A stretch of 64,000 nucleotides of DNA from Cryptomeria japonica (taxonomy: Eukaryota; Streptophyta; Pinopsida; Cupressales; Cupressaceae), in NCBI RefSeq assembly GCF_030272615.1, contig NC_081408.1:306903950-306967949 (forward strand), given 5' to 3'. The notes below the pieces were generated by a model. That model saw only the letters and a list, made by a program, of their open reading frames with translations, searched no databases and was not told the DNA's origin. Positions 1 to 10,957 of the stretch are shown here, one piece after another (within the stretch, counting starts at the first letter, position 1; each line of letters begins with the position of its first letter). The position numbers were made by a program, and so were the translations under genes.

Positions 1-1117
1 ATTGATAAATAGAATAAGGAACATCATTGCTGGGTTTTTCACCTTCAAGAGGAAGGTTTTCCCAGGGTAAATTTTGTGCATTTGTGTTTGAATTATTTCT
101 ATCTAATCTGATGACTAAAATTTAACTATATTCCCACACAGGCTGTTAGGAAGAGTGGCTCCGATACCACTGTAATATTCTCTACTATGCCCTTTTGAAA
201 CTTAATACAATATATGTTTATTTATTTTAAAGAAATTGATAACAGGAGCAATTATTTAAATTTCGAATCCAAACTAATAAAAAAAGCTAGGCATTGGATA
301 ACAAGTTTTGTATATTGAAATTCTTGAAATTTGATTCATGGACTGGTTTTTTCAATAATTGAATTTATAGATCACACATACCAATCAATAAGCTTGATTT
401 GCTGTCAAAGGATTAATCTCAGATGTGCAGCAGACCATAAACTGGAAGCTTTTTGGCGTCCAAAGCCCTCAAGGAGCTGCGATATGTATTCTGGTCATGT
501 GTGTGTGTTCTGGTTGGTGGAAAGGCTCTATATCAATTGCAGATCGCTGTACCCACAAACTACTTCAGGCTGAAATAAACTCTCCCAGATTGCTAGAAAG
601 ACCACCAACAATTCCAGCGATAGGTATTTTGATGAAATTACTGCTTCCAAACTAGAGTAGAATGCTGTTGCAGACCTGGGGCTACGTCCAGAACTGCTAA
701 GATAGGGTTTTCTTCCTGTGCTTATGCTGAGTTGCAGAGCTCATAATTCAACAAGAGAAGACAAAACATAATAATACTCTTAAACATTGACCTCTCTTTA
801 AATAATTGCTTCAGCAAAAGGCATCGATCCATCTGGATACCTCCTTAATAGACTTAGGCACAATATCCAATGTTATGTAAATTATTAAATTGACCCCCAT
901 AATGATTCGCCTAGGGGAAACAACTTAATAACTTAAAATGGCCCCAACTTAAGTTATATTTATGAGTTATAATTTTTGATCTCCAATCATTAGCTTTTTG
1001 GGGTAAGTCATTAATTATTTATTTATCCCCTTTATTAATTGATTAATTCTAGCCTAGGGGATGAGAGTGGCTAGAATTCGACTGTCAATGGCCTGTCAAA
1101 AGAATGGGGACATTACA
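1..1117. other. Retrotransposon-derived non-coding sequence at left edge
   Basis: No credible gene. Positions 157-169 read on the minus strand as a near-match to the initiator-Met tRNA primer binding site (TGGTATCGGAGCC), so an old minus-strand LTR element may run leftward from here with its LTR to the right of 169. The stretch 870-1105 is AT-rich and unrecognised. Positions 1106-1117 read GGGGACATTACA, the same end motif as the LTRs at 5609-5619 and 6904-6914, so another truncated copy of that LTR family may end here. The short ORFs at 331-655 overlap in different frames and resemble nothing I recognise. Confidence 0.35.
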
Positions 1118-1678
1118 GAGGGGGGATAATTTGGGAATCAGAAGTGCAGATCTGATTTAAATAACATGTGCAGATCTGATTGTGAAAGGTTGTTTGCCTT
1201 TCAAAGGGCAGAAATAATGAAGAGTTGCACTCTTTCAAAGGTTGCTAATGGTGAAAGGGTGTGTCTCTTGCCCAAGGGCATACATGATGAAGAAGTGTGA
1301 CCTCTCCCTCACATTGAGAGGTTTAAAGGGAAGGAATCAAAAGCATCCAATGACATCATCATTGATCTGATCAGATCAGATCAGATCTGTTATTAAGCTA
1401 CAGGCGTGGTATGCATGGGGATGTGCTCAATATGTATGCTTAATGTATGAAGCCTGATAATATTCGTATGCAGAATTTAGTAGGAATATTAATATAGACT
1501 GCAATATGTATGAGAGTCATACTTAATTTCATATATATATATTCATAGTACATGAAAGACTATTATATTAATAGCCCAGTCCTTAGTCTTCTGCTAATGC
1601 CTGTGTAGGGATAGGGGTTTGTGTAGGGAAAGGTGGAGTAATTCAGTCGCTAGATGAGTAAATCCCAAGATGGGTAAG

Positions 1679-2484
1679 CGATGCAGCCAAGGTTCGGAGG
1701 GTCCTCAAGGAGAACGATCCAGATCATGCAGCAAGAGTAACACAACGGAAGCATCGATACAAAATAGAGAAAAGGCAAGATCAAACATCTGCAACATCAT
1801 AGATTCGTCATAATTTATCCGACAACATGCGGGCAACATGCAGGCTTACAGGCCTAGTTTCAGAATAGATTCCAGATTACAATCCATCTAGACCTCCAAG
1901 AGGTGTTCATATTGCCAATCAAGAATCTATATCATCCTATCTTTCTAGTACTCTCCTAGAATCAAATACAACAGTCTATATAGCATCCATAACACAGTCG
2001 GGTCGCCCACAAAAGATTACATTCTCTAAGACGGGAAAAATGAAACATGTAAAATAGGTTGGGCCCCAAGTGTGAAGATATCTGCCAAGAACAAGAATGA
2101 AGTGTGGACCACCAAGGAAGGTCAACCAAGGGCCTATGAACATCGTGTGTGGTGCCAATTAGATCCGCAAGTCACCAAATCGCTCTGCAAGAGAAGAAAT
2201 CTCCAACTAGCCGTCAAGGTCAAACTGCCCCGGGAACGAAGAAATAGACGATCCAGAAGCGACAACTTGCCAGAAAAGAGTCCAAATGAATTGAAAATTA
2301 GGAACTAGGAACAAGAACAAGTGTGGAAGCCAAAAATCTGATCCACAATGGAAAATGAACAACTACCGGAGAATGCCGTAAGAGCCACAAAAGCTGCAAC
2401 ACAGAATTGAACCAGAACAAAACTGAAAATAAATATTTTTGGTTGATGCAAGATTGCTCATCAATCAGGGATGCTCTTGCATCA
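1679..2484 (-). repeat. 3' LTR of nested gypsy
   Basis: About 806 bp, matching 4532-5329 along its length with scattered substitutions. It starts C(G)ATGCAGCC where the other copy has TGATGCAACC, so the terminal TG has decayed to CG. Confidence 0.8.
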
Positions 2485-3404
2485 GACACCCCAGGTAGAA
2501 AAGATGTTCCATGAGAGGGAACTCATGAACATCAAAAAGGATTTGGGATATAGATCCCATGCTCATTTTTGATCCAAATATCTTCCTTGTCTGCAAATTT
2601 CTTCCTCTGTACCCCTTTCGGTACCTCAACCAGATCCTCCAACTTTTTCTCTTCTCCTCTCCTTGCTTCATACCTACACACTGTCTCTTACCTCCACTCT
2701 CCTCCTTCTGCAAATCTAATTTATTTCTTCCACGAAAATTCATCTTATGTGCCACCATAACTCTAACTTTATTGCCATCTGGTACCACTTTTCTATTAGA
2801 CCCATCAACAAGGCCATCTTTTGCATCCTGCTTCTTAGCACAACAATTCTTTACTAAACTTAGATTCTTTACTTCCTTCTCCTTCTTCAAAGAAGCCAAA
2901 GTAAACTTCTGCTCATCCTTCTCAATAGTGATTAGGTTTCTTCTACAATCATAGATAGCTCCTCTATCAAACTGCTAAGGTCTATTCAGCAAAACGTGAC
3001 AAGCACTCATAGGCAAGACATCACACCAAGACTTCATCTTTGTAAGGTCCAATATTAAATTTTACCAAGCACTGCTCTCTCACCTTTACCACATGATCAT
3101 CTTTCAATCAACTCACCTTGTAAGGACAAGGATGCTCAAGCCTCTTCAAACCAAGCTTTTCCACCATCTCTTTTGATACCAGACTTTTAGTACTTCCACT
3201 ATTCACAATAACTTTACAACATTTAAATTTTGATTTGCATACAGTCCGAAAAAGATTCTTCCTTTGTGTAGGTCCAATTTCCTCTCTGCTTTGCTCTACC
3301 AAGACTCTTCTAAACATAAGGTATTCTTCCTGTTCCGGTTCTACCATGCTCTCATTTGTAGCTCCAGTCTCCTGATCCTCGTTTACCATGAAATTCCTTG
3401 CCAT
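2465..3404 (-). pseudogene. gypsy aspartic protease region and linker, degenerate
   Basis: The frame at 3404-3108 contains VIVNSGSTKSLVSKEMVEKL, the protease active-site region in which families normally have Asp-Ser-Gly. Here the catalytic Asp is replaced by Asn, a change obtainable by one G-to-A step. The hydrophobic text continues towards the flap region with a frame change. The frame at 2899-2465 is Lys-rich and may be the linker that should lead to reverse transcriptase, but none follows before the 3' LTR. Not functional. Confidence 0.65.
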
Positions 3405-3590
3405 CCCTTTACTAGTCCCCTGAGAACACTCATAAGATTTATGTTCGGTTTCTTTACACTAGAAACATTTACCCAAGAATTCCTTGCTGCTACTGCCATT
3501 TCCTTTTCTTTGTGTCTTTTGATCCAGTTCTTTACTCCATTTAGATTTTGATTCTTCTTCAACAGTTTGCTTCTCCATACTGCCTCTCAT

Positions 3591-4364
3591 CTACCCTCTA
3601 TTCGTTGCATATCTCTCTCTTCCGTTAGGGTTATTCTGCTGTCTTCTTTTCACTACACCTTTTGCCTTCAGAGCATGTTGGTAAGCCTCCTCAACTTTAG
3701 AAATCTTTAGTATACTCATCTCATCCTGAATGTTAAATCTATGTCCATTTATGTATCTAGCCACCTTCTCCTTATCCATCTCTCGATGTCCAGATCTGAT
3801 CATCTTGTAGAATTCCTCAGTATACTCTTTCACACTCTCGTCCTTCTGCTTTAAGTTCTGCAACTTCTTAAACAATTCCAACTCATAGGCTTTTGGAATG
3901 AATTTTGCCTTTAATCTCGCTACCATCTGTCTCCACCGGGTGATTTTCATCTCACCATTCTCCACTCTATCCCTCTGCAATTCTCTCCACCATAAAGCAG
4001 CATGCCCTTTCAACTTAGTTTGTTCTAACCTAACCCTCTATAGATCTTTAATATCTTCAAACTCAAAGTAGTCCTCCAATTCTCCCATCCAATCTATCAG
4101 GTATTCCAGATTCAATGTACCTGAAAAGTTAGAAACCTCAACTTTATGAATTTTACTCACTTGTGCCACTGCTCTAAGGAATCTATCTTCTCCCTCATCT
4201 GCTGGTCCTTCAGCCTCTTCGACCTCTAGCTCTTCCCCTGCCTCTTCATATTCTTCCTTTGATTCCGTATTCCTTTGCAAACCAGCCAGCGCGTTTCGGA
4301 TCTCATTCCTGAAATCCTCCATCATCTGCTCTACCCTCCTAGGGTTTATCCTTCTCGGTGGCAT
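3591..4364 (-). pseudogene. gypsy gag (capsid) remnant
   Basis: Two open stretches, 4364-4038 (108 codons) and 4013-3591 (140 codons), are separated by one stop in what looks like a single original frame. The N-terminal part has a Met-Pro-Pro-Arg start, an acidic linker and a segment like the start of the plant Retrotrans_gag domain. The second part carries the family core: an Ala-Leu-Trp-Trp motif, a region around KITRWRQMVARLKAKFIP, then a LKQKDESVKEYTEEFYKM-type motif. The CCHC zinc knuckle expected downstream is not intact. The product would be the capsid/nucleocapsid protein forming the virus-like particle. It lies just inside the 5' LTR, where gag belongs. Confidence 0.8.
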
Positions 4365-4531
4365 CTCCTCCTTTGCTCCGGTGCAACTGCCTCAGCTCGA
4401 CGGTCTGACTACAAAGTTCCAATTGCCTCACAGTCGGCGATCTATTGAACACACTTGCAACCTGCCTTAAATCAACGATCTGTTCACCCCAAAGGAATGC
4501 CTCAAGGTTTGCAACTAGCTTTGATACCATC

Positions 4532-5329
4532 TGATGCAACCAAGGTCCGAAGGGTCTTCAAGGAGAACAATCCAGATCATGCAACAAGAGTAACACAACG
4601 GAAGCACCAATACAAAATAGAGAAAAGGCAAGATCAGACATCCACAATATCATAGATTCATCATAAATTATCCAGCAACATGCAGGCTCACAGGCCTAGT
4701 TGTAGAATACATTCTAGATTACAATCCATCCGGACCTCCAAGAGGTGTTCGTATTGCCAATCAAGAATCTATATCATCGTATCTCTCTACTACTCTCCTA
4801 GAATCAAATACAACAGTATATATAGCATCCGGAACACATCTGGGTCGACCACAAAAGCTTACATTCTCCAAGACGAGAAAAATGAAACGTGTAAAATAGG
4901 CCGGGCCCCAAGTGTCAAGATCTCCTCTGCAAAGAACAAGAATGAAGTGTGGACGACCAAGGAAGGTTGGCTAAGGGCCTAGGAACATTGTGTGTGGTGC
5001 CAATTAGATCCATAAGTCATGAAAGCGCTCCGCAAGAGAAGAAATCTCCAACTAGCCGCTAAGCTCAAACTGCTCCAGGAACCAAGAAATAGACGATCCG
5101 GAAGCGACAACTTGTCGGAAAAGAGTCGAAATGAACTGAAAATCAGGAACAAGGAACAAGAACAAGTCTGGAAGCCAAAAACCTGATCCACAACGGAAAA
5201 TGAACAACTACCGGAGAATGCCGGAAGAGCCACAAAAGCTGTAACACAGAACTGAACAAGAACAAAACTGAAAACAAATATTTTTGGTTGATGCAAGATT
5301 GCTCATCAATTGGAGATGCTCCTGCATCA
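4532..5329 (-). repeat. 5' LTR of nested gypsy
   Basis: About 798 bp, closely similar to 1679-2484. It is followed directly by the TSD GTAAG (5330-5334) and preceded on the + strand by the primer binding site. Confidence 0.8.
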
Positions 5330-5621
5330 GTAAGGACATATATTTCTCAAGCCTTGAGGGAGAGTCCTGAGATGGGTATAAACATATGTTCCTAAGAAAC
5401 CTTGAGGGAGCCTACTCATAGATTGTTTCCAAGCGCCCTAGCAATAGTAATTCCACTGTCTTCCATAGGGTTAGGAAGAAGTGAGGGCGAACCCTAAATT
5501 TAATGTTATTTATTGCATTTTATATAACTAATCTCAATATCTTAATATGAGACATAATGATGTTAAATGATGTATGTAACTATTGGGAAATAGGTAGCGT
5601 TCTAGTAAGGGACATTACAAT

Positions 5622-5633
5622 TGGTATAAGAGC
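5622..5633 (+). other. Primer binding site (tRNA-iMet type)
   Basis: TGGTATAAGAGC lies two bases after the LTR end ACATTACA at 5619. It matches the plant initiator-Met primer site TGGTATCAGAGC at 11 of 12 positions, which fixes the orientation of the small element as plus. Confidence 0.75.
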
Positions 5634-5873
5634 TTTGATCTTTGAATCATTCCAGTCAATAAGAAGGAATCTAATAACACATGTATTTGTGTGTATGCGC
5701 CATGTTTGCATATATCCATGTGTATGCTCCATCTTTTTATGTTTATGGTTCATGTCTGGTATGTTTCCAGCATGTTTATTTCATGTGTGTTTCCAAAGCC
5801 ATTTCATATTGGGAATCATTTTGAACACTCCATGATCATTTCTTGAGGACAAGCAATCTTGAGGGGGGCGGAC

Positions 5874-6914
5874 TGTAATGTCCCCACTTTGAAATATAAT
5901 TTAATAATAAACAATAAATACAAAAGAATAATGATAAAAATTAAATTAAAATATAAATGAATATAATTAAATATAATTAAAGTTTAAGTAAGTTAATGAA
6001 TGGTCAAAAGACATGAAATGTAAAAGTTGTGACTCCTTCAAACATGAGATATAAAAGAGAGAAGAGAACCTCATTTGAGGGTGGCTAATTTGTGAATTAG
6101 AAGTGCAGATCTGATTGTGAAAGGTTGTATCGCTTTCAAAGGGTAGAATTAATGAAGAGTTGCACTCTTTCAAAGAGTGCTAATGGTGAAAGGGTGTGTC
6201 TCTTGGCAATGGGCATGCATGATGAAGAGGTGTGACCTCTCCCTCAAATTAAGAGGTTTAAAGGAAAGGAATCAAAAGAATCTAGTGACATCACCATCGA
6301 TCAGATCAGATCAGATCTGTTATTAAATTACAGGCAGTAACATCTTTGTTCTTGGTGGTATGCATGGGGATGTGCTGAATATGTATGCTTAATATATGAA
6401 GTCTGATAATGTTCTTTTGCAGAATGTAGTAGTAATATTAATATAGACTGCAATATGTATGACAGTCATACTTAATTTCATTTACATTCATAGTGCATGA
6501 AAGATTATTATATATATAGCCTATTCCTTAATCTTCCGCTAATGCCTTCATGAGGATAGGTTGGTTTGTGTAGGGAAAGGCAGAGTAATTCGATCACTAA
6601 ATGGGTAAATCCTAAGATGGGTAAGGACATATAATTCTGAAGCCTTGAGGGAGAGTCCCGAGTTGGACATAAACATATGTTCTTAAGAAATTTTGAGGTA
6701 GCCCACTCGTAGACTGTTTCCAAGTGCCCTAGCACAATAATTCCACCGACTTTTGTAGGGTTAGGGAAGAAGTGAGGGTGAACCCTAAGTTTAATTAGTT
6801 ATTTATTGCATTATATACATTTCTAATCCCAATAACCTAATTTAAAACATAATGATGTTAAATGATGTATGTAACTATTGAGAAATAGGTAGTGTTCTAA
6901 TAGGGGACATTACA
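5874..6914 (+). repeat. 3' LTR of the non-autonomous element (uninterrupted copy)
   Basis: Starts TGTAATGTCCCC and ends GGGGACATTACA. From about 6070 it aligns with 1118-1678 and then, without a gap, with 5330-5619. It therefore shows the pre-insertion sequence of the site used by the nested gypsy: the text around 6625 reads straight through GATGGGTAAGGACATATA. Confidence 0.8.
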
Positions 6915-8150
6915 TGGCAACTCAATTTGGTTGGATAGGCCATCATATGGACATGAAGAGTGCCTTTTTCAATGGAGATTGTAAGAAGTACAAATGTATT
7001 AACCACAAGGTTTTCAAGTTATAGGGAAGTAGTATCTTGTATGGTGACTGGAAAAATCTCTATATAGCTTGTAATAGGCACCTAGGGCGTGGTACATCAA
7101 AATCGATAGCTACTTGGATGAATGGGGGTACCAATGGAGTCCTTTAGATTCCAATCTATATGTTAGAAGCATAGGTAATGATATCATTATGCTGGTCATA
7201 TATGTAGATGATTAATAAGTAGCGACACACATGCTATTAAATAGATCAAATCTATTATGATTGTGACTTTCGACATGACCAATCTAGCCCCCCTACATTA
7301 TTGGCCAATTGTACAAGTTTGGCAAATAGCCGGTGGCATTTTTGTTTTACAAACTAAATATTCCAGAAGTTTGCTCAATAAATTTATAATGATTAATTTC
7401 AAAATCTTGTCCACACCTATGGAGAAAGGGTTGAAGCTTTAAGCCAACATTGACTGTCAGAAAATTAATGAGTCATCCTGTAGGCAAATATTGGGGAGCT
7501 TAATATATCTTACAACCACCAGACTTTATTTGAGCTATGTTGTGAGTTTTATTTCTCGATTCATGACAACACCAAAGATAAAACATTGAACTTTAGTGAG
7601 GAGGGTGTGGAGATATGTGAAAGGGACCCTTGACTTTGGCATTCTATAAGTGTACTGGAGAATGGTGATGGGGGTCCCTTGACTTTGGCATTCTATAAGT
7701 GTACTGGAGAATGGTGATGGGGGTTTATGGTTTCAGATTGGGCACGTTATGTGGATGATAGAAATTCCACTTTTGGATATGTTTTCAGCCTTGGCATGGG
7801 TGAGATATGTAGTAGCTCTTTTCTCAATTGAAGTAGAACATTGAGGAGTAGCGAAAGGAGCATTTGAGGTAGTTTGGTTCAATAGGATGCATTCATGTGA
7901 AAATGCAATAGACAACGCATATAAACCCTGTTTTATGGCAATCAGGGAGTGCTCAGACTTGCCAAGCATCCAATTTTCCATAAGCATACCATACATGTCG
8001 AAATACGTTGCTGCTTCATCATACAACTTGTAGAAGATGGAATAGAGGACCAAATTGTAGATATTCTTGCAGTCTTTGGGTGTTGACAGATTTGTAAAAT
8101 TTTGGGATATGCTTGGTGTAATTAGTAGATTGATCATTAAAGGAGGATAC
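6915..8150 (+). pseudogene. Ty1/copia reverse transcriptase and RNase H remnant
   Basis: Pieces in shifting frames follow the Copia order. First comes the HHMDMKSAFFNG segment (about 6940-6980) of the RT palm. A Tyr-Val-Asp-Asp-like position appears near 7200 as TYVDD broken by a stop. Then come the segment around 7257-7442 with WQIAGGIFVLQTKYSRSLL and STPMEKGLKL, the GSLIYLTTTRLYLSYVVSFISRFM segment (7490-7570), and RNase H text ending near KFWDMLGVISRLIIKGG (8095-8145). Stops and frameshifts are frequent. A 49-bp stretch is tandemly duplicated at about 7626-7724. The upstream half of pol is absent and sequence to the left belongs to the LTR element ending at 6914. A purine tract (AAAGGAGGATA) at about 8138-8148 could precede a Copia 3' LTR. 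Confidence 0.8.
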
Positions 8151-8600
8151 CAAAGTAATTATTATTTAGTAACTGTCAATTAGTTATTATTAGTAGGTTT
8201 TCATAAAGTCGTTTCGACTTTAGGATATACTTTATGTTTTATTTCACTTTAGTATGCTTTTTTTATTTGCCCTACATTTATAACATGGGTTGCCTCCCAT
8301 ACTTGTAATCCTAAATAAGAAAGCATTTGCTTCTTATTTTATCAATGAATATGTTGTTAAATTTTATGTGCTTGATTTCTGTAATAAATGTAATGCATCT
8401 CTTAGGGTTTACCCATTTTGGGTTAACCCCCTTAATTTAGAATTTTTTGTTTTTGTTATTGTTCTTTTGGCTTGTAACCTCTTGTTTTTTAAGATATGCT
8501 CTTGTTCTACTGCTCATGTTCTACTCCCACTTGCTATCGTAACTGGCTGTACTTCCAGGCCCCATTGATCTCTTTTGGTTATTCCTGGACATTAATATAA
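8151..8600 (+). other. Possible Copia 3' LTR
   Basis: Begins after a purine tract that follows the RNase H remnant, so position suggests a 3' LTR. It contains AT-rich text and a run resembling a polyadenylation region. The partner LTR is not in the window and no target duplication could be identified. Confidence 0.3.
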
Positions 8601-8658
<58 letters not shown>

Positions 8659-8660
8659 AC
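8601..8660. repeat. Compound microsatellite (TC)n(AC)n
   Basis: About ten TC units (8601-8620) pass directly into about fifteen AC units, with one AAAC interruption near 8651. Confidence 0.95.
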
Positions 8661-10161
8661 ATCGTCTAACCACTGATTTAACATTGCTATGTCTTCTTTT
8701 ATCATATCTTCTTCACTATCTATGAAGGATTTTAAGGTTATCCATTATACGCTTGCATCTGCCATCTTCTAAGCATTTAAAACTATGTTTCAAGGAACGC
8801 CACAAACATTCACGTCTATTTTTCTCCTAGGATTGTTCATTTTGGAGCACAGACAAGATTTTCTTGTAGAAAGGCATTTAAATGCGTCTATCATTCTTAT
8901 TATTGAGCGTATTGCAATTCATCCACAATGTCACAATATGCAGAACATTTCGGCATCTCCTATCTCTGGAAGTTAGGATTGTGCAACTTCTTAGTTGAGT
9001 CTTTGTAGCCTCTCTCTCCCTTTTCAATTTTCATGGCACTACAATTCTTCTTCCTCTCCATTTCAAATGCTATTATACACATATTTGGTTGGATTGGCAT
9101 TTCATTTGTCAAAAATTATTTTGTTTAGTATTAAAGGCAACTTCAATAATGAAAATCTAGTCTCATAAATTGGTTTTCCATTTAGTTCTTAGTTCTAATG
9201 TTTTATAATATAATTGCCACAACTTTGGAAACTGACCACATCAATATATATCCAAGTGTCTTCGTCTTGGACATATGGTCCTTCTAATCCAATGACAGCA
9301 GCCTTTTTCCTTCCATTATTGTTTTGCTCAGTAGCGAACTTGATATCGCCCCTCTTTACTTGGAAGCAGTAATGATTAATGTAATGCCATAAACTGAAGC
9401 ATTATGCAGAAGTTTCACATGTTGTCATTAGAATTGAATTTTGTGGACCTTTCCCAAGGAGGTTGTCACTTTTATTACTTTGACTAGCACTAAACTGGTG
9501 TTCTGAAGAGCAACAAGGCTTCTGAATATTCTCACATGCCATAAATGCACCATAGCTTTGAAACCTTGCCATTAAACTTTATCCACATAAATTTCAATTG
9601 GTATTACTAATCACAAAATTCTATCATTACTGGATAACAATTCTTTTATTACAATTTGTTAAATATTACTTTGCAGGACTGCATTCTTGATGAATCTGAA
9701 TCCTCCCTCCAAACAATTTATGTTTGAAAATTGCATTTATAAATTTTATACTATCAAAAGACTTATATGGTGTTTTAACCATTCATTAATTGTTGGCTAT
9801 AGTATGTTTATTAATCTAACATTAATACATCTTAAATTTTAATATATTTAGAGCTCAAAGTTCGCCTCTTTCAACATGTTTATTCCAAGAGCACCTTTGA
9901 CATTCATCATAAAAAGATGTATAAAGTTTGTTCATAAGAAAACTCTCTTTTACTCCAAAGAAACCTGTTTGTTCTTCCTCACAAACTGGCAATCATTGTC
10001 TTTTAATTTTCTTTTGACATGCTTGGATAAGCTTGGAATATTTAGATTTGCACATTGTATTTTTATGTTCTATAGAACCTTTAGCTGTTTTCTCTGTGTA
10101 CTTATTTTCACATGCTTTATACCATTTGAAGATATTAATGACTTACAAATATCTTTTGAAG
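8661..10161. other. Non-coding stretch upstream of the first visible NOM1 exon
   Basis: AT-rich with only short unrelated ORFs. I searched it for the Arg/Lys-rich N-terminus expected of a NOM1-type protein and did not find it. It is therefore probably intron, with the first exon further upstream or outside the window. No promoter could be assigned. Confidence 0.4.
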
Positions 10162-10957
10162 GCCTTTATGAAACGTAAAAGGGACAAGTTGATGCTGTCA
10201 AAATCAAACAAAGTGGCATCACCATGTGATAGGAAGTATTCAACATTAGATAAGAAGGTACAGAAATGTCAAAACAATGTTGAGCCAAATGATACAAGTT
10301 CTAAAAGCTCAAGAATGAAGGGATCGTCTGACAAACGATCCAGTACAAAGTTTGAAGAGTATATAAAAATGGAGGAGCAGAAGACAATTTCTGCTGATGA
10401 AGATTTACTGATGGAGCAACAGCTTGCAAAAAGGCTGAAGGTCAAGGAAGGTAAGCTTGGTGGTTCTAAGGATGGGCTGAATGATCTCATGGATGGACTT
10501 TTTTCATGTGATGATTATGTAGAAGTAGATTTTGAAACGCAAAGAAAAGAAAAAAAGAAGAAAAAGAAACCAGTGGAGCCTTCTGATGCTAAGAGTAAAC
10601 CAAAAAAGTTGTCGGAAGAGTCTACTTCCTCTGTGAAAAGGGACCCTAATTTTCTAGGTCACAATGAATCAAGTGAAATGTCTATGGAGGTGGATGTTAT
10701 GCTTGAGGATGCTAAGGATAAATGTATTGAGCTTGAAGGGTCTGAAGCTTGTGTGGAGGGCTGTCAAGGGAATGTGAATGATACATTTAGACCTAATCAT
10801 TTGTGTAATTCAATGTCAAAAGCTGCTGGTACAAGTAAAAAGACTGACCAACAAATTAACACAGAAAGTTCTTTGGTAAAGTATGTGGCACCACATTTGC
10901 GGTCAAATTTGACAGATTCAGCTAATGAATCTGCTCAGACACGGCGGCACATCAGAG
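10162..10957 (+). CDS. NOM1: NOM1 exon (first visible): N-terminal region and KYVAPHLR motif
   Basis: 796 nt ending in phase 1 (donor AGAG|GTTTGT). The frame is open from 10033, but the first ~40 codons read as hydrophobic intronic text, so I place the acceptor at TTTTGAAG|GCC (10161). An alternative acceptor is TTTGAAG at 10131. Residues include an acidic/basic low-complexity region with a run of lysines (about 10544-10575) and many Ser/Asp, as usual for the disordered N-terminus of this family. Confidence 0.85.

Larger units (their letters stand above)
1679..5329 (-). mobile_element. Ty3/gypsy element, internally deleted, with both LTRs and 5-bp TSD
   Basis: Direct repeats 4532-5329 (5' LTR, minus strand) and 1679-2484 (3' LTR) flank about 2 kb of coding remnant. 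LTR termini are TGATGC...GCATCA. The target duplication GTAAG is at 1674-1678 and 5330-5334. A primer binding site on the minus strand (TGGTATCAAAGC, positions 4518-4529) sits two bases inside the 5' LTR. The internal region keeps gag and a protease-like region but no reverse transcriptase, RNase H or integrase that I can find, so pol has been lost. The insertion site lies inside the LTR of the small element described at 1118-6914, and the uninterrupted copy of that LTR confirms the boundaries. Confidence 0.85.
1118..6914 (+). mobile_element. Non-autonomous LTR retroelement with tiny internal domain, split by a nested gypsy
   Basis: Two copies of a roughly 1 kb repeat flank only 254 bp (5620-5873). 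The upstream copy (recognisable from about 1118, its 5' part diverged or replaced) is interrupted at 1678/5330 by another element and ends at 5619. The downstream copy is 5874-6914. Between them lie a primer binding site directly after the first copy and a purine tract (5861-5872, GAGGGGGGCGGA) directly before the second, the layout of an LTR element. LTR ends are TGTAATGTCCCC and GGGGACATTACA, imperfect inverted termini. There is no gag or pol, so any mobility must have depended on proteins supplied in trans. I found no target duplication, because the left boundary is unclear. It could also be an internally deleted derivative of a larger gypsy. Confidence 0.7.

Noticed and set aside
2559-2954. 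131-codon + strand ORF, Phe/Ser/Leu-rich
   Set aside because: Antisense to the Lys/Arg-rich gypsy linker on the minus strand.
1-10161. First exon of NOM1 (Arg/Lys-rich N-terminus)
   Set aside because: No suitable open stretch with a donor in the right phase was found; it is probably outside the window.
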